A stretch of 64,000 nucleotides of DNA, taken from assembly GCA_002967695.1 (NCBI GenBank), contig PUHN01000008.1, positions 1 through 64,000 of the forward strand, read 5' to 3'. The translations under genes and the position numbers were made by a program. Below the pieces are notes generated by a model. That model searched no databases. It worked only from the letters and a program-made list of their open reading frames with translations, and was not told the DNA's origin. Source of the DNA: Rhodobacteraceae bacterium WD3A24. GTDB taxonomy: Bacteria; Pseudomonadota; Alphaproteobacteria; Rhodobacterales; Rhodobacteraceae. Within the stretch, counting starts at the first letter, position 1, and each line of letters begins with the position of its first letter. This document shows, one piece after another, positions 9,044 through 17,583 of the stretch.

Positions 9044-9532
9044 TCACATGGCGGCGAGAAGGCCCTCACCCGCGCTCGCCTCGCAGGTGCCGGGGCTTTC
9101 CTCGACCTGCAGCACGCTGACGGTTCCGTCCTCGACCAGCATCGCGTAGCGCTGCGAGCGGCCGATCAGGCCCGCCGGCGGCGCGTCGAAGTCGAGGCCG
9201 AGCGCCTTGGTGAAGCTGCCCTGCGCGTCCGCCAGCATCGTGATACCCGCATCCGCGGCGCCGGTGGCCTCGTCCCAGGCCTTCATCACGAAGGGGTCGT
9301 TGACCGACACGCAGATGATCTCGTCCACGCCCTTGGCGTCGAACTGGTCCCGGGTGCGGATGAAGCTGGGCACATGCGCCGAATGGCAGGTCGGCGTGAA
9401 GGCGCCCGGCACGGCGAAGATGACGACCCTGCGGCTGTTTACCTTCTCGCCGATGCTGACCTGCTCGGGTCCGTTGTTTTCGATATGTGTCAGCGTCGCG
9501 TCGGGCAGCTTGTCGCCCACGGATATCGTCAT
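9044..9532 (-). CDS. Peroxiredoxin (Prx5/type II family)
   Basis: This thiol peroxidase reduces hydrogen peroxide and organic hydroperoxides in the cytoplasm, with electrons from glutathione/glutaredoxin or thioredoxin. The 162 residues carry the Prx5 active site VPGAFTPTC with the peroxidatic Cys49. Further cysteines lie near residue 75 (IICVSV) and at 150 (GTCEAS), the latter placed like the resolving cysteine of atypical 2-Cys Prx5 proteins. ATG 9532 follows a good AAGGAGA ribosome site. It lies divergent from rsmD with only 91 bases between the start codons, so both promoters sit in that gap. Confidence 0.94.
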   Translation of the reverse strand: MTISVGDKLPDATLTHIENNGPEQVSIGEKVNSRRVVIFAVPGAFTPTCHSAHVPSFIRTRDQFDAKGVDEIICVSVNDPFVMKAWDEATGAADAGITMLADAQGSFTKALGLDFDAPPAGLIGRSQRYAMLVEDGTVSVLQVEESPGTCEASAGEGLLAAM

Positions 9533-9623
9533 TGATGTCTCCTTGCAGCGTTGTATCCGGTTGCCTGCAAGATGTAGCCTCGCCGCCGGTGTGGGCCAGT
9601 GCCAGCGGGGGAAGAGGCGGATC

Positions 9624-10196
9624 ATGCGGATCATCGGCGGCAGATTCCGGGGGCTTGCGCTGGCGGGCGTGGGCGCGGGCGATGCGGCGGCGCATCTGCG
9701 CCCGACCTCCGACCGCGTGCGCGAGGCGCTGTTCAACCTGCTTGCCGGGGGCGGCTATGGCGACCCGCTGACCGATGCACGGGTGCTGGACCTGTTCGCG
9801 GGAACCGGCGCGCTGGGGCTCGAGGCGCTGTCGCGCGGGGCGGCGCAGGTGACCTTTGTCGATGACGGCGCCAAGGCGCGCGCCCTGATCCGGCGCAATA
9901 TCGAACTGACGCGCAGCATGGGCGTCACGCGGCTGTATCGGCGCGACGCGACGCGGCTGGGCAGCAACCACGGCGCGCCCTTCACGCTGGTGTTCCTGGA
10001 CCCGCCCTATGGCAGCGGGCTGGGCGCGCGGGCACTGGCCTCGGCCCGCGCGGGCGGCTGGCTGGCCGAGGACGCCCTTGTGGTGTGGGAGGACAGCGCC
10101 CCGCAGGACGCGCCCGACGGCTTCACCCCGTGCGACCGGCGCCGCTATGGCGACACGTGGATCACGCTGCTGCGCGCGGGGGCGCAGGCGGGGTGA
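9624..10196 (+). CDS. rsmD: 16S rRNA (guanine(966)-N2)-methyltransferase RsmD
   Basis: RsmD methylates G966 of 16S rRNA in the 30S subunit. The 190 residues fit the family. The N-terminus MRIIGGRFRG is typical, then RPTSDRVREALFN, the SAM-binding VLDLFAGTGALGLEALSRGA (about 51-70) and the catalytic DPPYGSG motif near 132. ATG 9624 was chosen because family members begin at exactly this MRIIGG; the reading frame is open further upstream only by chance. A GAAGAGGCGG stretch before the ATG can act as ribosome site. It is divergent from the peroxiredoxin gene. Confidence 0.93.
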   Translation: MRIIGGRFRGLALAGVGAGDAAAHLRPTSDRVREALFNLLAGGGYGDPLTDARVLDLFAGTGALGLEALSRGAAQVTFVDDGAKARALIRRNIELTRSMGVTRLYRRDATRLGSNHGAPFTLVFLDPPYGSGLGARALASARAGGWLAEDALVVWEDSAPQDAPDGFTPCDRRRYGDTWITLLRAGAQAG

Positions 10197-10353
10197 TCGC
10201 GCCGCAATGACGGCCGTGAAAGGAATCGTGAAAACGATCCGCGCCGGGTTCTGTTATACTGTGGACGTCAACACCGCGAACCACGCCGGGCTGCACGGGG
10301 CAGCCTCCTGTGCCGCGCCGTCCGGGGGCAGCGGGTGATCGCAGGAGGGGATC

Positions 10354-11232
10354 ATGGTCAGGACAATCGGCAATCCGCTGAGCTGGAGCGCAGGCGCGCT
10401 GATAAGGACGGGCCGCAGCCTCGGCAATGCGGCCGAGGCGTTGGGTAGCCACGAAGCGGCGCCGCCGGAGGTCGCGCACATCACAATCGAGGACATCGGC
10501 GTCGCGCTGCGCAAGGGCCTTGACGACTTCGCCCATTTCCGCAGCGACGTGATCTTCCTGGTGGCGATCTACCCGGTCATCGGCATCTGCCTTGCGGTCA
10601 TCGCCTTCGACCTTGCGTATCTGCCGCTGCTGTTCCCGCTGGCGGCGGGCTTCGCGCTGCTGGGGCCGCTGGTCGGTGTCGGCCTCTACGAGATGAGCCG
10701 GCGGCGCGAGGCCGGTGAGGCCGCCGGATGGGAGGCGGCGCTTGCCGCGATCCAGGCGCATGTGATCGGGCCGGTCTTCGTGCTGGGGCTCTACCTGATG
10801 GGGCTCTTCGTGCTGTGGATGATCGCGGCCCACGCGATCTACGTCGCCACCCTCGGCCCTGAGCCGCCCGCCTCGCTTGCCGCCTTCGTCGGCGCCGTGT
10901 TCACGACACCGGCGGGATGGGCGATGATCGCCGTCGGCATGGCGGTGGGGTTCGTCTTCGCCGTGCTGGCGCTGGTGATGAGCCTGGCCTCGTTTCCGAT
11001 GCTGATCGACCGGCGCGCGGGGCTGCCTGTGGCGGTGGCCACGTCGATCGCCGTGGCGCGCAAGAACCCGGTGACGGTGGCCGCATGGGGCCTCGTGGTG
11101 GCCGTGTCGATGGCGCTGGGCTCGCTGCCGCTGTTTCTGGGGCTGACCGTCGTGCTGCCCGTTCTGGGCCACGCGACCTGGCACCTCTACCGCGCCGCGG
11201 TTCCCCTTCAGGGGCGGCCGGGTCAGCCGTAG
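10354..11232 (+). CDS. DUF2189 domain-containing membrane protein
   Basis: The 292-residue integral membrane protein belongs to the DUF2189 family, whose function is unknown; it is frequent in Rhodobacteraceae. After a polar N-terminal 60 residues containing the family stretch DIGVALRKGLDDF, there are about five or six hydrophobic segments: near 65-90, 92-115, 145-170, 190-215 and 235-265. The R-R-E-A pattern after the second segment (MSRRREAGE) is typical of the family. GCAGGAGGGG lies just before ATG 10354. The 3' end overlaps the 3' end of the convergent map gene by ten bases. Confidence 0.85.
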   Translation: MVRTIGNPLSWSAGALIRTGRSLGNAAEALGSHEAAPPEVAHITIEDIGVALRKGLDDFAHFRSDVIFLVAIYPVIGICLAVIAFDLAYLPLLFPLAAGFALLGPLVGVGLYEMSRRREAGEAAGWEAALAAIQAHVIGPVFVLGLYLMGLFVLWMIAAHAIYVATLGPEPPASLAAFVGAVFTTPAGWAMIAVGMAVGFVFAVLALVMSLASFPMLIDRRAGLPVAVATSIAVARKNPVTVAAWGLVVAVSMALGSLPLFLGLTVVLPVLGHATWHLYRAAVPLQGRPGQP

Positions 11233-12074
11233 GTCGGGTGGAACAGCCCGGCGGGCGAGAGGGTGAAGATATCGACACCATCCGCCGTCACGCCGACCGA
11301 ATGCTCGAACTGCGCCGATAGCGACTTGTCGCGGGTGATCGCCGTCCAGTCGTCGGACAGCACCCTGGTGTCGGGGCGTCCCAGGTTGACCATCGGCTCG
11401 ATGGTGAAGAACATGCCCTCTTCCAGAACCGGGCCGGTGCCGGGCCGGCCGTAATGCAGCACGTTGGGCGGGGCGTGGAAGACACGGCCCAGCCCGTGGC
11501 CGCAGAAGTCGCGCACGATGCTCATCCGCTGGGCCTCGGCGTGGCTCTGGATGGCGTGGCCGATATCGCCGAAGGTGTTGCCAGGCCGGACCGCCTCGAT
11601 CCCCTTCATCAGCGCGTCGTGGGTGACCTGCATCAGCCGCTCGGCATACGGCTTGGGCTTGCCCGCGACATACATCCGGCTGGTGTCGCCGTACCAGCCG
11701 TCGACGATGACGGTGACGTCGATATTGAGGATGTCGCCGTCCTTGAGCGTGTCATCCGTGCGGTTGCCCGTCTCGTTCTTCCATTTGGGGATCTTGCTGC
11801 CCGGAATGCCGTGGCACACGACGTGGTTGACGCTGATGCAGGAGGCGTGCTGATAGCCGCGATAGCCGATCGTGGCCGAGGTCGCGCCGGCCTCCTCGAT
11901 CATCTGCGTGATGCGGCGGTCGATCTCTTCGGTGGACTGGCCGGGGAAGATCAGCGCGGCGACATCGTCGAGGATCCGCGCCGCCAGCCGTCCGGCCGCG
12001 TGCATTCCGGCGAAGTCGCCCGGCTCATGAATGCGGATTCCGTCTTTCGTCACGCGGCCACGCGGATTGTCCAC
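11223..12074 (-). CDS. map: Methionine aminopeptidase, type I
   Basis: The enzyme removes the initiator methionine from nascent proteins and is usually essential. The 283 residues show the pita-bread fold signature. His of GYRGYQHASC precedes the metal ligands Asp in NIDVTVIVDGWYGDTSR (two Asp), His in FCGHGLGRVFH, Glu in FTIEPMV and Glu in QFEHSVGV. A Rhodobacterales-type N-terminal extension (RGRVTKDGIRIHEPGDFAGM) is present. The gene is monocistronic here and ends inside the last codons of the convergent DUF2189 gene. The DUF1523 gene lies just upstream on the same strand. Confidence 0.95.
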   Translation of the reverse strand: MDNPRGRVTKDGIRIHEPGDFAGMHAAGRLAARILDDVAALIFPGQSTEEIDRRITQMIEEAGATSATIGYRGYQHASCISVNHVVCHGIPGSKIPKWKNETGNRTDDTLKDGDILNIDVTVIVDGWYGDTSRMYVAGKPKPYAERLMQVTHDALMKGIEAVRPGNTFGDIGHAIQSHAEAQRMSIVRDFCGHGLGRVFHAPPNVLHYGRPGTGPVLEEGMFFTIEPMVNLGRPDTRVLSDDWTAITRDKSLSAQFEHSVGVTADGVDIFTLSPAGLFHPTYG

Positions 12075-12166
12075 GGCGTTCTCTCCCGGCTATCTGGCAG
12101 ACTGTATCCGCGCCTAAATAGTCGTTCGGCCCCGATTTGGCCAGAGCGGCGCTGCCGGTGCGGCGA

Positions 12167-12790
12167 TCAGCTGCGCCCCGCCAGCCGCCGCCACAGGCGC
12201 CGGATGCGGCCCATCGCGGCGTCGCCCTGTTCGTCGACGCTTTCAAGGAAGGGGTCCAGCCGCCTTTCGCGGAACCGCCGCCACAGCAGCCACAGCCACA
12301 GCACCAGCCCCGCCAGAATGGCCAGGATGATCACGCTCGCCCACGGGAAGACGCGCACATCCGGCCCCGACACCACGCGCAGGCTCAGCGCGTTGGGGTA
12401 GATCGACAAGAGCCGGTTGCGCCAGCCGTAATGGGTGATGACGATCCAGTCCGGGTCATCCGAGGTCGAGACATGGTCGCGCGCCTCGGCCTGAAGGTCG
12501 GCGCTGTCATGCTTGAAATAGGGCGGCCAGCCCCAGCCCGTGTCTTCGTTGCGGTAGACGCGCTGGCCGCCGTCGGGCTCGATCGTCTCGATGTAGAGCA
12601 CGTCGCGCGCGTTGGACTCGCCGCTGCCCGAGGGCGCCGAGGCGTAGAAGAAGCGGTTGATGCCGAAGGTCTCCAGCCGCGTCTCGACGCCGACGATGCG
12701 CACCACGTCGTGGCGGGGCAGGTTGTAGTGCAGCACACCCGCGACAAGCAGGATCAGAACGGTCCAGAAGGCGAGCTTGACATAGCGCAT
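12167..12790 (-). CDS. DUF1523 family membrane protein
   Basis: The 207-residue protein resembles DUF1523 proteins, which are conserved in Rhodobacteraceae and have no known function. A hydrophobic helix occupies residues 5-22, followed directly by the family motif LPRHDVVRIVGVE. A soluble, Trp/Tyr-rich periplasmic domain contains DTGWGWPPYFKHDSADLQA (about 80-98) and WIVITHYGWR. A second membrane helix with many tryptophans covers about 150-172, and a basic cytoplasmic tail ends the protein. ATG 12790 was chosen because the family begins MRYVK. The N- and C-termini are both predicted in the cytoplasm. Confidence 0.85.
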   Translation of the reverse strand: MRYVKLAFWTVLILLVAGVLHYNLPRHDVVRIVGVETRLETFGINRFFYASAPSGSGESNARDVLYIETIEPDGGQRVYRNEDTGWGWPPYFKHDSADLQAEARDHVSTSDDPDWIVITHYGWRNRLLSIYPNALSLRVVSGPDVRVFPWASVIILAILAGLVLWLWLLWRRFRERRLDPFLESVDEQGDAAMGRIRRLWRRLAGRS

Positions 12791-12889
12791 GCAAGTCGAA
12801 TGGCACGGATCGGGGGCCGGGGCAAGCAGGGCCTGTCGCGGCGCCGGCCGCCCGGCTAGGATGCCCGCGCCGCAGCATGGAGGACGCCG

Positions 12890-13894
12890 ATGAGACCCGG
12901 CCCCAGCAACCTGATCACCGATGTCGGGGGCCTCGCCGTCGGCAGTGCCCGCGACGACCCACTGAAAAGCGGCGTGAGCGTGCTGACCGCCGCGCGGCCC
13001 TTCACCGCGGGCGTGCATGTCATGGGCGGCGCGCCCGGCACGCGCGAGACCGACCTGCTGGCTCCCGACAGGCTGGTGCAGGAGGTGGACGCATTGGTGC
13101 TCGCGGGCGGGTCGGCCTTCGGGCTCGACGCGGCGTCCGGGGTGGCCGATGCGCTACGTGCGGCGGGGCGGGGCTTTCGCGTGGGCGGGCAGAACGTGCC
13201 AATCGTGCCGGCGGCCATCCTGTTCGACCTCACGAATGGCGGCGACAAGAGCTGGGCCGAGAGCCCCTATCGCGCGCTGGGCGCGGCGGCGCTGGAGGCG
13301 GCGCAGGACGATTTCGCGCTGGGCAGCGAGGGCGCGGGGACCGGCGCGGTGATCGGCGCGGCACGGGGCGGGCTCAAGGGCGGGCTGGGCTCGGCCTCGG
13401 CGGTGCTCGAAAGCGGCCACACGGTTGGCGCGCTGGTCGCCGTCAATGCGGTGGGCGCGGCGACCGTGGGCGAGGGCCGCCATTTCTGGGCCGCCCCGTT
13501 CGAGATCGGCGCCGAGTTCGGCGGGCTGGGGCCCGCGCCAGCCTTCCCGCAGTCCGATGCGCCGCTGCCCGTCAAGCGCGCCGACACGGCGACGACCATC
13601 GCGATCGTCGCCACCGACGCCGCACTCACCCAGGCGCAGGCAACCCGCATGGCGGTGGCCGCCCATGACGGGATCGCGCGTGCGCTGGTGCCGTCGCACA
13701 CGCTTCTGGACGGCGACGCGGTGTTCGCGGCCGCGACCGGGGCGCGCGCGCTGGGCGATCCGGTGGCCGAGACGCTGATGCTGGGCCACGCCGCCGCGAT
13801 GTGCCTTGCGCGGGCGATTGCGCGCGGGGTTCATGCGGCGCGCCCGGCGCCGGGCGACCGGGTGCGGGCCTGGTCGGAGCTGCCGGCCGGGTGA
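12890..13894 (+). CDS. P1 family peptidase (DmpA/NylC-like Ntn hydrolase)
   Basis: The P1 family comprises self-cleaving Ntn-fold aminopeptidases and amidases (DmpA, BapA, NylC). The 334 residues begin with the typical MRPGPSNLITDVGGLAVG and contain the glycine-rich LAGGSAFGLDAA motif near residues 72-83. The candidate autocleavage site is the Thr-Thr pair at about 235-236 in ATTIAIVATDA, which aligns by eye with the nucleophile region of the family; a Ser of DmpA type is not present there. The C-terminal GDAVFAAATGA is a family stretch. No signal peptide is seen. The substrate cannot be inferred from context. Confidence 0.88.
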   Translation: MRPGPSNLITDVGGLAVGSARDDPLKSGVSVLTAARPFTAGVHVMGGAPGTRETDLLAPDRLVQEVDALVLAGGSAFGLDAASGVADALRAAGRGFRVGGQNVPIVPAAILFDLTNGGDKSWAESPYRALGAAALEAAQDDFALGSEGAGTGAVIGAARGGLKGGLGSASAVLESGHTVGALVAVNAVGAATVGEGRHFWAAPFEIGAEFGGLGPAPAFPQSDAPLPVKRADTATTIAIVATDAALTQAQATRMAVAAHDGIARALVPSHTLLDGDAVFAAATGARALGDPVAETLMLGHAAAMCLARAIARGVHAARPAPGDRVRAWSELPAG

Positions 13895-13965
13895 ACGGCG
13901 TTGCGTTGGCGCCATGCGCGGGTCTAGTGTCGGGTGTTGTCCGCATGATTTCAGGAGGCCGTCAC

Positions 13966-14526
13966 ATGCGCCGTTTGCTCGTAACCGCCACTCTTGCCGC
14001 GGCGCTGCCCGCCCTTGCCGCCGCCGACGAGGTCACCGATACCATCCAGAGCGCGATGGAGGCGTATGAGGCCGGCGAAATCCAGTTCGCCATTGACGAT
14101 CTGCAATACGCCACGCAGCTGTTGCAGGAGATGAAAGCCGATTCGCTGACGGGTTTTCTCCCGCCCGCCCCCGATGGGTGGACGCGCGAGCTCGACACCG
14201 AGGCGAATGCGGGCCTGGCGATGATGGGCGGCGGCTCTGTCGTCACCGGACGCTACAGCGGCACCGACGGGAATTTCGAGCTGACCATCATGCTCGACAA
14301 TCCGATGGTCGCGGGCATGGCGGGGATGTTCTCCAACCTGACAATGCTGCGCCAGATGGGGCAGGTCAGCCGCATCGGCCGCCAGCCGGTGCTTAATCAG
14401 AACGGCGAACTCACGACGCTGGTGGACGGCCGCGTCCTGATCCAGGCGTCGGGGGCCGACCCCGAGGTGATGATGCCGTTTCTGGAGGCGATGGATTTCG
14501 AGGCGCTGGCCGACTTCGCGTCATAA
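13966..14526 (+). CDS. Conserved periplasmic protein of unknown function
   Basis: I do not recognise a functionally defined family. The 186 residues start with a clean Sec signal peptide (MRRLLVTATLAAALPALAAA, cleavage after about residue 20), preceded by an AGGAGG ribosome site. The mature protein opens with an acidic helix rich in Ala/Glu (about 22-55, EVTDTIQSAMEAYEAG). A domain follows with GWTRELDTEANAGLAMMGGG and an alternating beta pattern ending in VDGRVLIQASG. It has no cysteine. The stop overlaps the 3' end of the convergent hydrolase gene by six bases. Confidence 0.75.
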   Translation: MRRLLVTATLAAALPALAAADEVTDTIQSAMEAYEAGEIQFAIDDLQYATQLLQEMKADSLTGFLPPAPDGWTRELDTEANAGLAMMGGGSVVTGRYSGTDGNFELTIMLDNPMVAGMAGMFSNLTMLRQMGQVSRIGRQPVLNQNGELTTLVDGRVLIQASGADPEVMMPFLEAMDFEALADFAS

Positions 14527-15309
14527 CCCCTCGAACAGCGCGGCGGTCAGCGGGCTGTCGGCTCGGGTGAGGCCGTCGATGACGTCGAAATGATGCCGGC
14601 CCCGGTCAAAGGTCAGCGGCAGGCCCCAGGCCTCGGACAGCCAGCGCGCCTGGTCGAGGAAGGCGGGGCGTTCGTCCTCGCCCACCCAGACATGGCCGGT
14701 GACGCCCGCGCGCATGGTGTGGCTGATCGGGCTTTCGGCGTCCGCCTCGGCGGGGTCGATGCGCAGATCGTCGTTCAACTTGGTCTGCATCAGCGGGCCG
14801 AGATCCGACAGCGGCGAGATGGGCACGATCCGCGCCAGCCGGCCGGCATCGCCAAGCGCGACATCCGTGCAGGCCAGCCGGGCGGCGAGGTGGCCGCCGG
14901 CGGAGTGGCCGGTCACCACGACCGGGCCGGCGACCTCGGCGGCGGCGGCGTCGAAGGCGGCGGCCATCTGCCGCGTGATCCCGGCGATGCGCGCGGCCGG
15001 GGCCAGCGTGTAGGACGGCACCGCCACGGCCCAGCCGCGGCCCAGCGGGCCGGCGGCCAGATGCGACCAGCTTTCGCGCCCGAAGGCGCGCCAGTATCCG
15101 CCATGGATGAAGATCACCAGCCCGCGCGGGCTTTCCTCGGGCAGGAACAGGTCGAACGCCTCGCGCTCGTCCGCGCCGTAGGGCAGGCCGGGCCGCGCGC
15201 GTGGACCCAGGCTCTTGCGGAACGCCTCGGCCTCGGCCGCCCAGCGGGGCGGGAACTCCTCGGCGCCGGGGATGAAGGCGGCGTTCTCGTAGGCAGTGCT
15301 GAGATCCAT
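14521..15309 (-). CDS. Alpha/beta hydrolase (arylformamidase/esterase-like)
   Basis: The 262-residue protein has the esterase fold with an oxyanion HGGYWRAF motif near residue 70, the nucleophile elbow GHSAGGH (about 135-141), an acid in VGEDERPAF and a histidine in [10 protein letters not shown] near the end. This arrangement, particularly HGGYW, is shared with KynB-like arylformamidases and small carboxylesterases, so kynurenine formamidase activity is possible but not shown. No tryptophan-catabolism gene lies nearby. ATG 15309 has an AGGAG ribosome site. It is divergent from the succinate-semialdehyde dehydrogenase gene with about 100 bases between the start codons. Confidence 0.85.
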   Translation of the reverse strand: MDLSTAYENAAFIPGAEEFPPRWAAEAEAFRKSLGPRARPGLPYGADEREAFDLFLPEESPRGLVIFIHGGYWRAFGRESWSHLAAGPLGRGWAVAVPSYTLAPAARIAGITRQMAAAFDAAAAEVAGPVVVTGHSAGGHLAARLACTDVALGDAGRLARIVPISPLSDLGPLMQTKLNDDLRIDPAEADAESPISHTMRAGVTGHVWVGEDERPAFLDQARWLSEAWGLPLTFDRGRHHFDVIDGLTRADSPLTAALFEGL

Positions 15310-15410
15310 CTGCGCTCCTGTGGGATGTCTTGCGGCGAGAGTGTCATAGCTGGACATTTCCGGCAAAGCCATGTTTTGCACGTTGCAGGTTCGTGACCGG
15401 GAGGATGACC

Positions 15411-16889
15411 ATGCTCGATACAAACACCGATCTGCGGGGGCTGCTCAAGGATGCCGCCCTGCTGGCCGACCGCGCCTTCGTCGCCGGGGACTGGGTGGCA
15501 GCCGATGACGGCACCACCTTCGATGTGGGCAATCCGGCCCGCGGCGACGTGATCGCGGCCGTGCCCGACCTGGGCCGCGCCGAGGTGGCGCGCGCCATCG
15601 CCGCCGCCGAGACCGCGCAGAAGGACTGGGCGCAGTGGACGGGCAAGGAGCGCGCCGCCGTCCTGCGCAAGTGGCACGAGCTGATGGTCGCCAGCGCCGA
15701 CGACCTGGCCACGATCCTGACGGCCGAGATGGGCAAGCCGCTGGCCGAGGCGCGGGGCGAGATCCTCTATGGCGCCTCGTTCATCGAGTGGTTCGCCGAG
15801 GAGGCCAAGCGCGTCTATGGCGAGACGATCCCCGGCCACCAGCGCGACAAGCGCATCACCGTGATCCGCCAGCCCATCGGTGTCGTCGCCTCGATCACGC
15901 CGTGGAACTTTCCCAACGCGATGATCGCGCGCAAGGTGGCCCCGGCGCTTGCGGCCGGGTGTTCCTTTGTCGGCCGCCCGGCGGCCGAGACGCCGCTTTC
16001 GGCGCTGGCCATGGCCGTGCTGGCCGAGCGGGCGGGCGTGCCCAAAGGCGTGCTGTCGATCGTCACCTCCAGCCGCGCCTCGGATATCGGCAAGGAGTTC
16101 TGCGAGAACCCCGCCGTGCGCAAGCTGACCTTCACCGGCTCGACCGAGGTGGGGCGCATCCTGCTGCGCCAGTCGGCCGACCAGGTGATGAAGTGCTCGA
16201 TGGAGCTGGGCGGCAACGCGCCCTTCATCGTCTTCGACGACGCCGATCTCGACGCGGCGGTCGAGGGGGCGATCGCCTCGAAATACCGCAACAACGGCCA
16301 GACCTGCGTCTGCGCCAACCGCATCTACGTGCAGGCGGGTGTCCATGACGCCTTCGCCGAGAAGCTCGCCCGCCGGGTCGAGGGGCTCAAGGTGGGCGAC
16401 GGGCTGGAAGAGGGCGTCGATGCCGGCCCCCTCATCAGCGCCGACGCCGTCAGGAAGGTCGAGGCGCATATCCGCGACGCCCTCGACAAGGGCGGCAAGG
16501 TGGTCACCGGCGGCGCGCCGCATGCGCTGGGCGGCACCTTCTTCCAGCCGACGATCGTCACCGGCGTGACGCAGGACATGGCGGTGGCCAGCGAAGAGAC
16601 CTTCGGGCCCCTCGCGCCGCTGTTTAGGTTCGAGACCGAGGAGGAGGTCATCGGTCATGCCAACGATACCATCTTCGGGCTGGCCTGCTATTTCTACGCC
16701 AATGACCTGGGCCGCGTGACCCGCGTGCAGGAGGCGCTGGAATACGGGATCGTCGGCGTCAATACCGGCCTGATCTCGACCGAGGTCGCCCCCTTCGGCG
16801 GGGTCAAGCAGTCGGGGCTGGGCCGCGAGGGCTCGCGCCACGGGATCGAGGAGTTCCTCGAGATGAAATACATCTGCACCGCCGTGTGA
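15411..16889 (+). CDS. gabD: NAD(P)-dependent succinate-semialdehyde dehydrogenase
   Basis: The enzyme oxidises succinate semialdehyde to succinate, the last step of the GABA shunt. The 492 residues match the GabD subgroup of aldehyde dehydrogenases. Visible are the [19 protein letters not shown] cofactor motif, FTGSTEVGR, the general base Glu in MELGGNAPF and the catalytic Cys in [11 protein letters not shown]. The stretch [12 protein letters not shown] has Arg where many family members have the cofactor-binding Lys (KPA). Close GabD proteins of this order may share the change. GGGAGGA precedes ATG 15411. No GABA transaminase is in the window. Confidence 0.9.
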   Translation: MLDTNTDLRGLLKDAALLADRAFVAGDWVAADDGTTFDVGNPARGDVIAAVPDLGRAEVARAIAAAETAQKDWAQWTGKERAAVLRKWHELMVASADDLATILTAEMGKPLAEARGEILYGASFIEWFAEEAKRVYGETIPGHQRDKRITVIRQPIGVVASITPWNFPNAMIARKVAPALAAGCSFVGRPAAETPLSALAMAVLAERAGVPKGVLSIVTSSRASDIGKEFCENPAVRKLTFTGSTEVGRILLRQSADQVMKCSMELGGNAPFIVFDDADLDAAVEGAIASKYRNNGQTCVCANRIYVQAGVHDAFAEKLARRVEGLKVGDGLEEGVDAGPLISADAVRKVEAHIRDALDKGGKVVTGGAPHALGGTFFQPTIVTGVTQDMAVASEETFGPLAPLFRFETEEEVIGHANDTIFGLACYFYANDLGRVTRVQEALEYGIVGVNTGLISTEVAPFGGVKQSGLGREGSRHGIEEFLEMKYICTAV

Positions 16890-16904
16890 GCGGCGCATGA
16901 AAAA

Positions 16905-16928
16905 GGGCGCAGCGGTCGCGCTGCGCCC
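16905..16928 (-). terminator. Rho-independent terminator of the hsp20 gene
   Basis: A perfect 10-base stem (GGGCGCAGCG/CGCTGCGCCC) encloses a four-base loop. On the minus strand it is followed by TTTTTC, giving a textbook terminator 28 bases after the hsp20 stop. On the plus strand it lies just after the dehydrogenase gene but with only a short T-stretch, so it may also slow that transcript. Confidence 0.85.
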
Positions 16929-16955
16929 CTTGTCCATCGTGGCCGGGCAGGGCCG

Positions 16956-17447
16956 TCAGGCCGCCTCGGTCTCGGCCTTGCGGGCCGTGCCCTCGACCTG
17001 CGGCGCCGTCGATGCGCCGCCCGCGCGCGTGATCTCGATGCGGCGCGGTTTCAGCGCCTCGGGGATCTCGCGCACGAGGTCGATATGCAGCATGCCGTCG
17101 GCCAGCGTCGCGCCGTCGACCTTCACATGGTCGGCCAGCTGGAACCGGCGCTCAAAGGCGCGTGTGGCGATGCCGCGGTGCAGGTAGGTGCGGTTCTCGT
17201 CCTCCTCGGCCTTGCTGGCCGAGACGAGCAGCGCGTTCTCCTTCACCTCGATCGAGATGTCATCCTCGGAGAATCCCGCCACGGCGATCGAGATGCGATA
17301 GGCGTTCTCGTCAGTCTTCTCGATATTGTAGGGCGGATAGCCCGGCTGCTGGACATCGGCGTTGCTGAGCACGCGGTCCATCATCTCGGCGACACGGTCG
17401 AAACCCACGGTCGCGCGATAAAGCGGGGCAAGGTCGAAATGTCTCAT
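16956..17447 (-). CDS. Small heat-shock protein, Hsp20/IbpA family
   Basis: This ATP-independent holdase binds unfolding proteins. The 163 residues include the IbpA-type N-terminus (MRHFDLAPLYRATVGFDRV), the alpha-crystallin domain from about 35 to 130 (YPPYNIEK, then AVAGFSEDDISIEV and RGIATRAFERRFQLADHV), and a C-terminal EIPEALKPRRIEI in the position of the I-x-I tail, followed by an Ala/Glu-rich extension. An AAGGAGG ribosome site is close to ATG 17447. I could not see a convincing heat-shock sigma-32 promoter in the upstream gap. It is monocistronic with a strong terminator. Confidence 0.94.
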   Translation of the reverse strand: MRHFDLAPLYRATVGFDRVAEMMDRVLSNADVQQPGYPPYNIEKTDENAYRISIAVAGFSEDDISIEVKENALLVSASKAEEDENRTYLHRGIATRAFERRFQLADHVKVDGATLADGMLHIDLVREIPEALKPRRIEITRAGGASTAPQVEGTARKAETEAA

Positions 17448-17515
17448 CGTTTCATCCTCCTTCTTGAGCGATGCGATGTCTGGTTGCCCTCCCTTCGGGA
17501 CGGGCGATCCTGTCG

Positions 17516-17543
17516 CGCCGGACCCTGCATTCGGCGTCCGGCG
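17516..17543. other. Stem-loop between protease and hsp20 genes
   Basis: CGCCGGAC pairs perfectly with GTCCGGCG across a 12-base loop. It lies downstream of the protease gene and upstream of hsp20 (both on the minus strand). It lacks a T-run, so it is either a weak terminator for the protease or part of the hsp20 leader. Confidence 0.35.
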
Positions 17544-17583
17544 GCGTGGATATGGGTGGGTCGGGGCGGCCTTTCAAGAGGGA

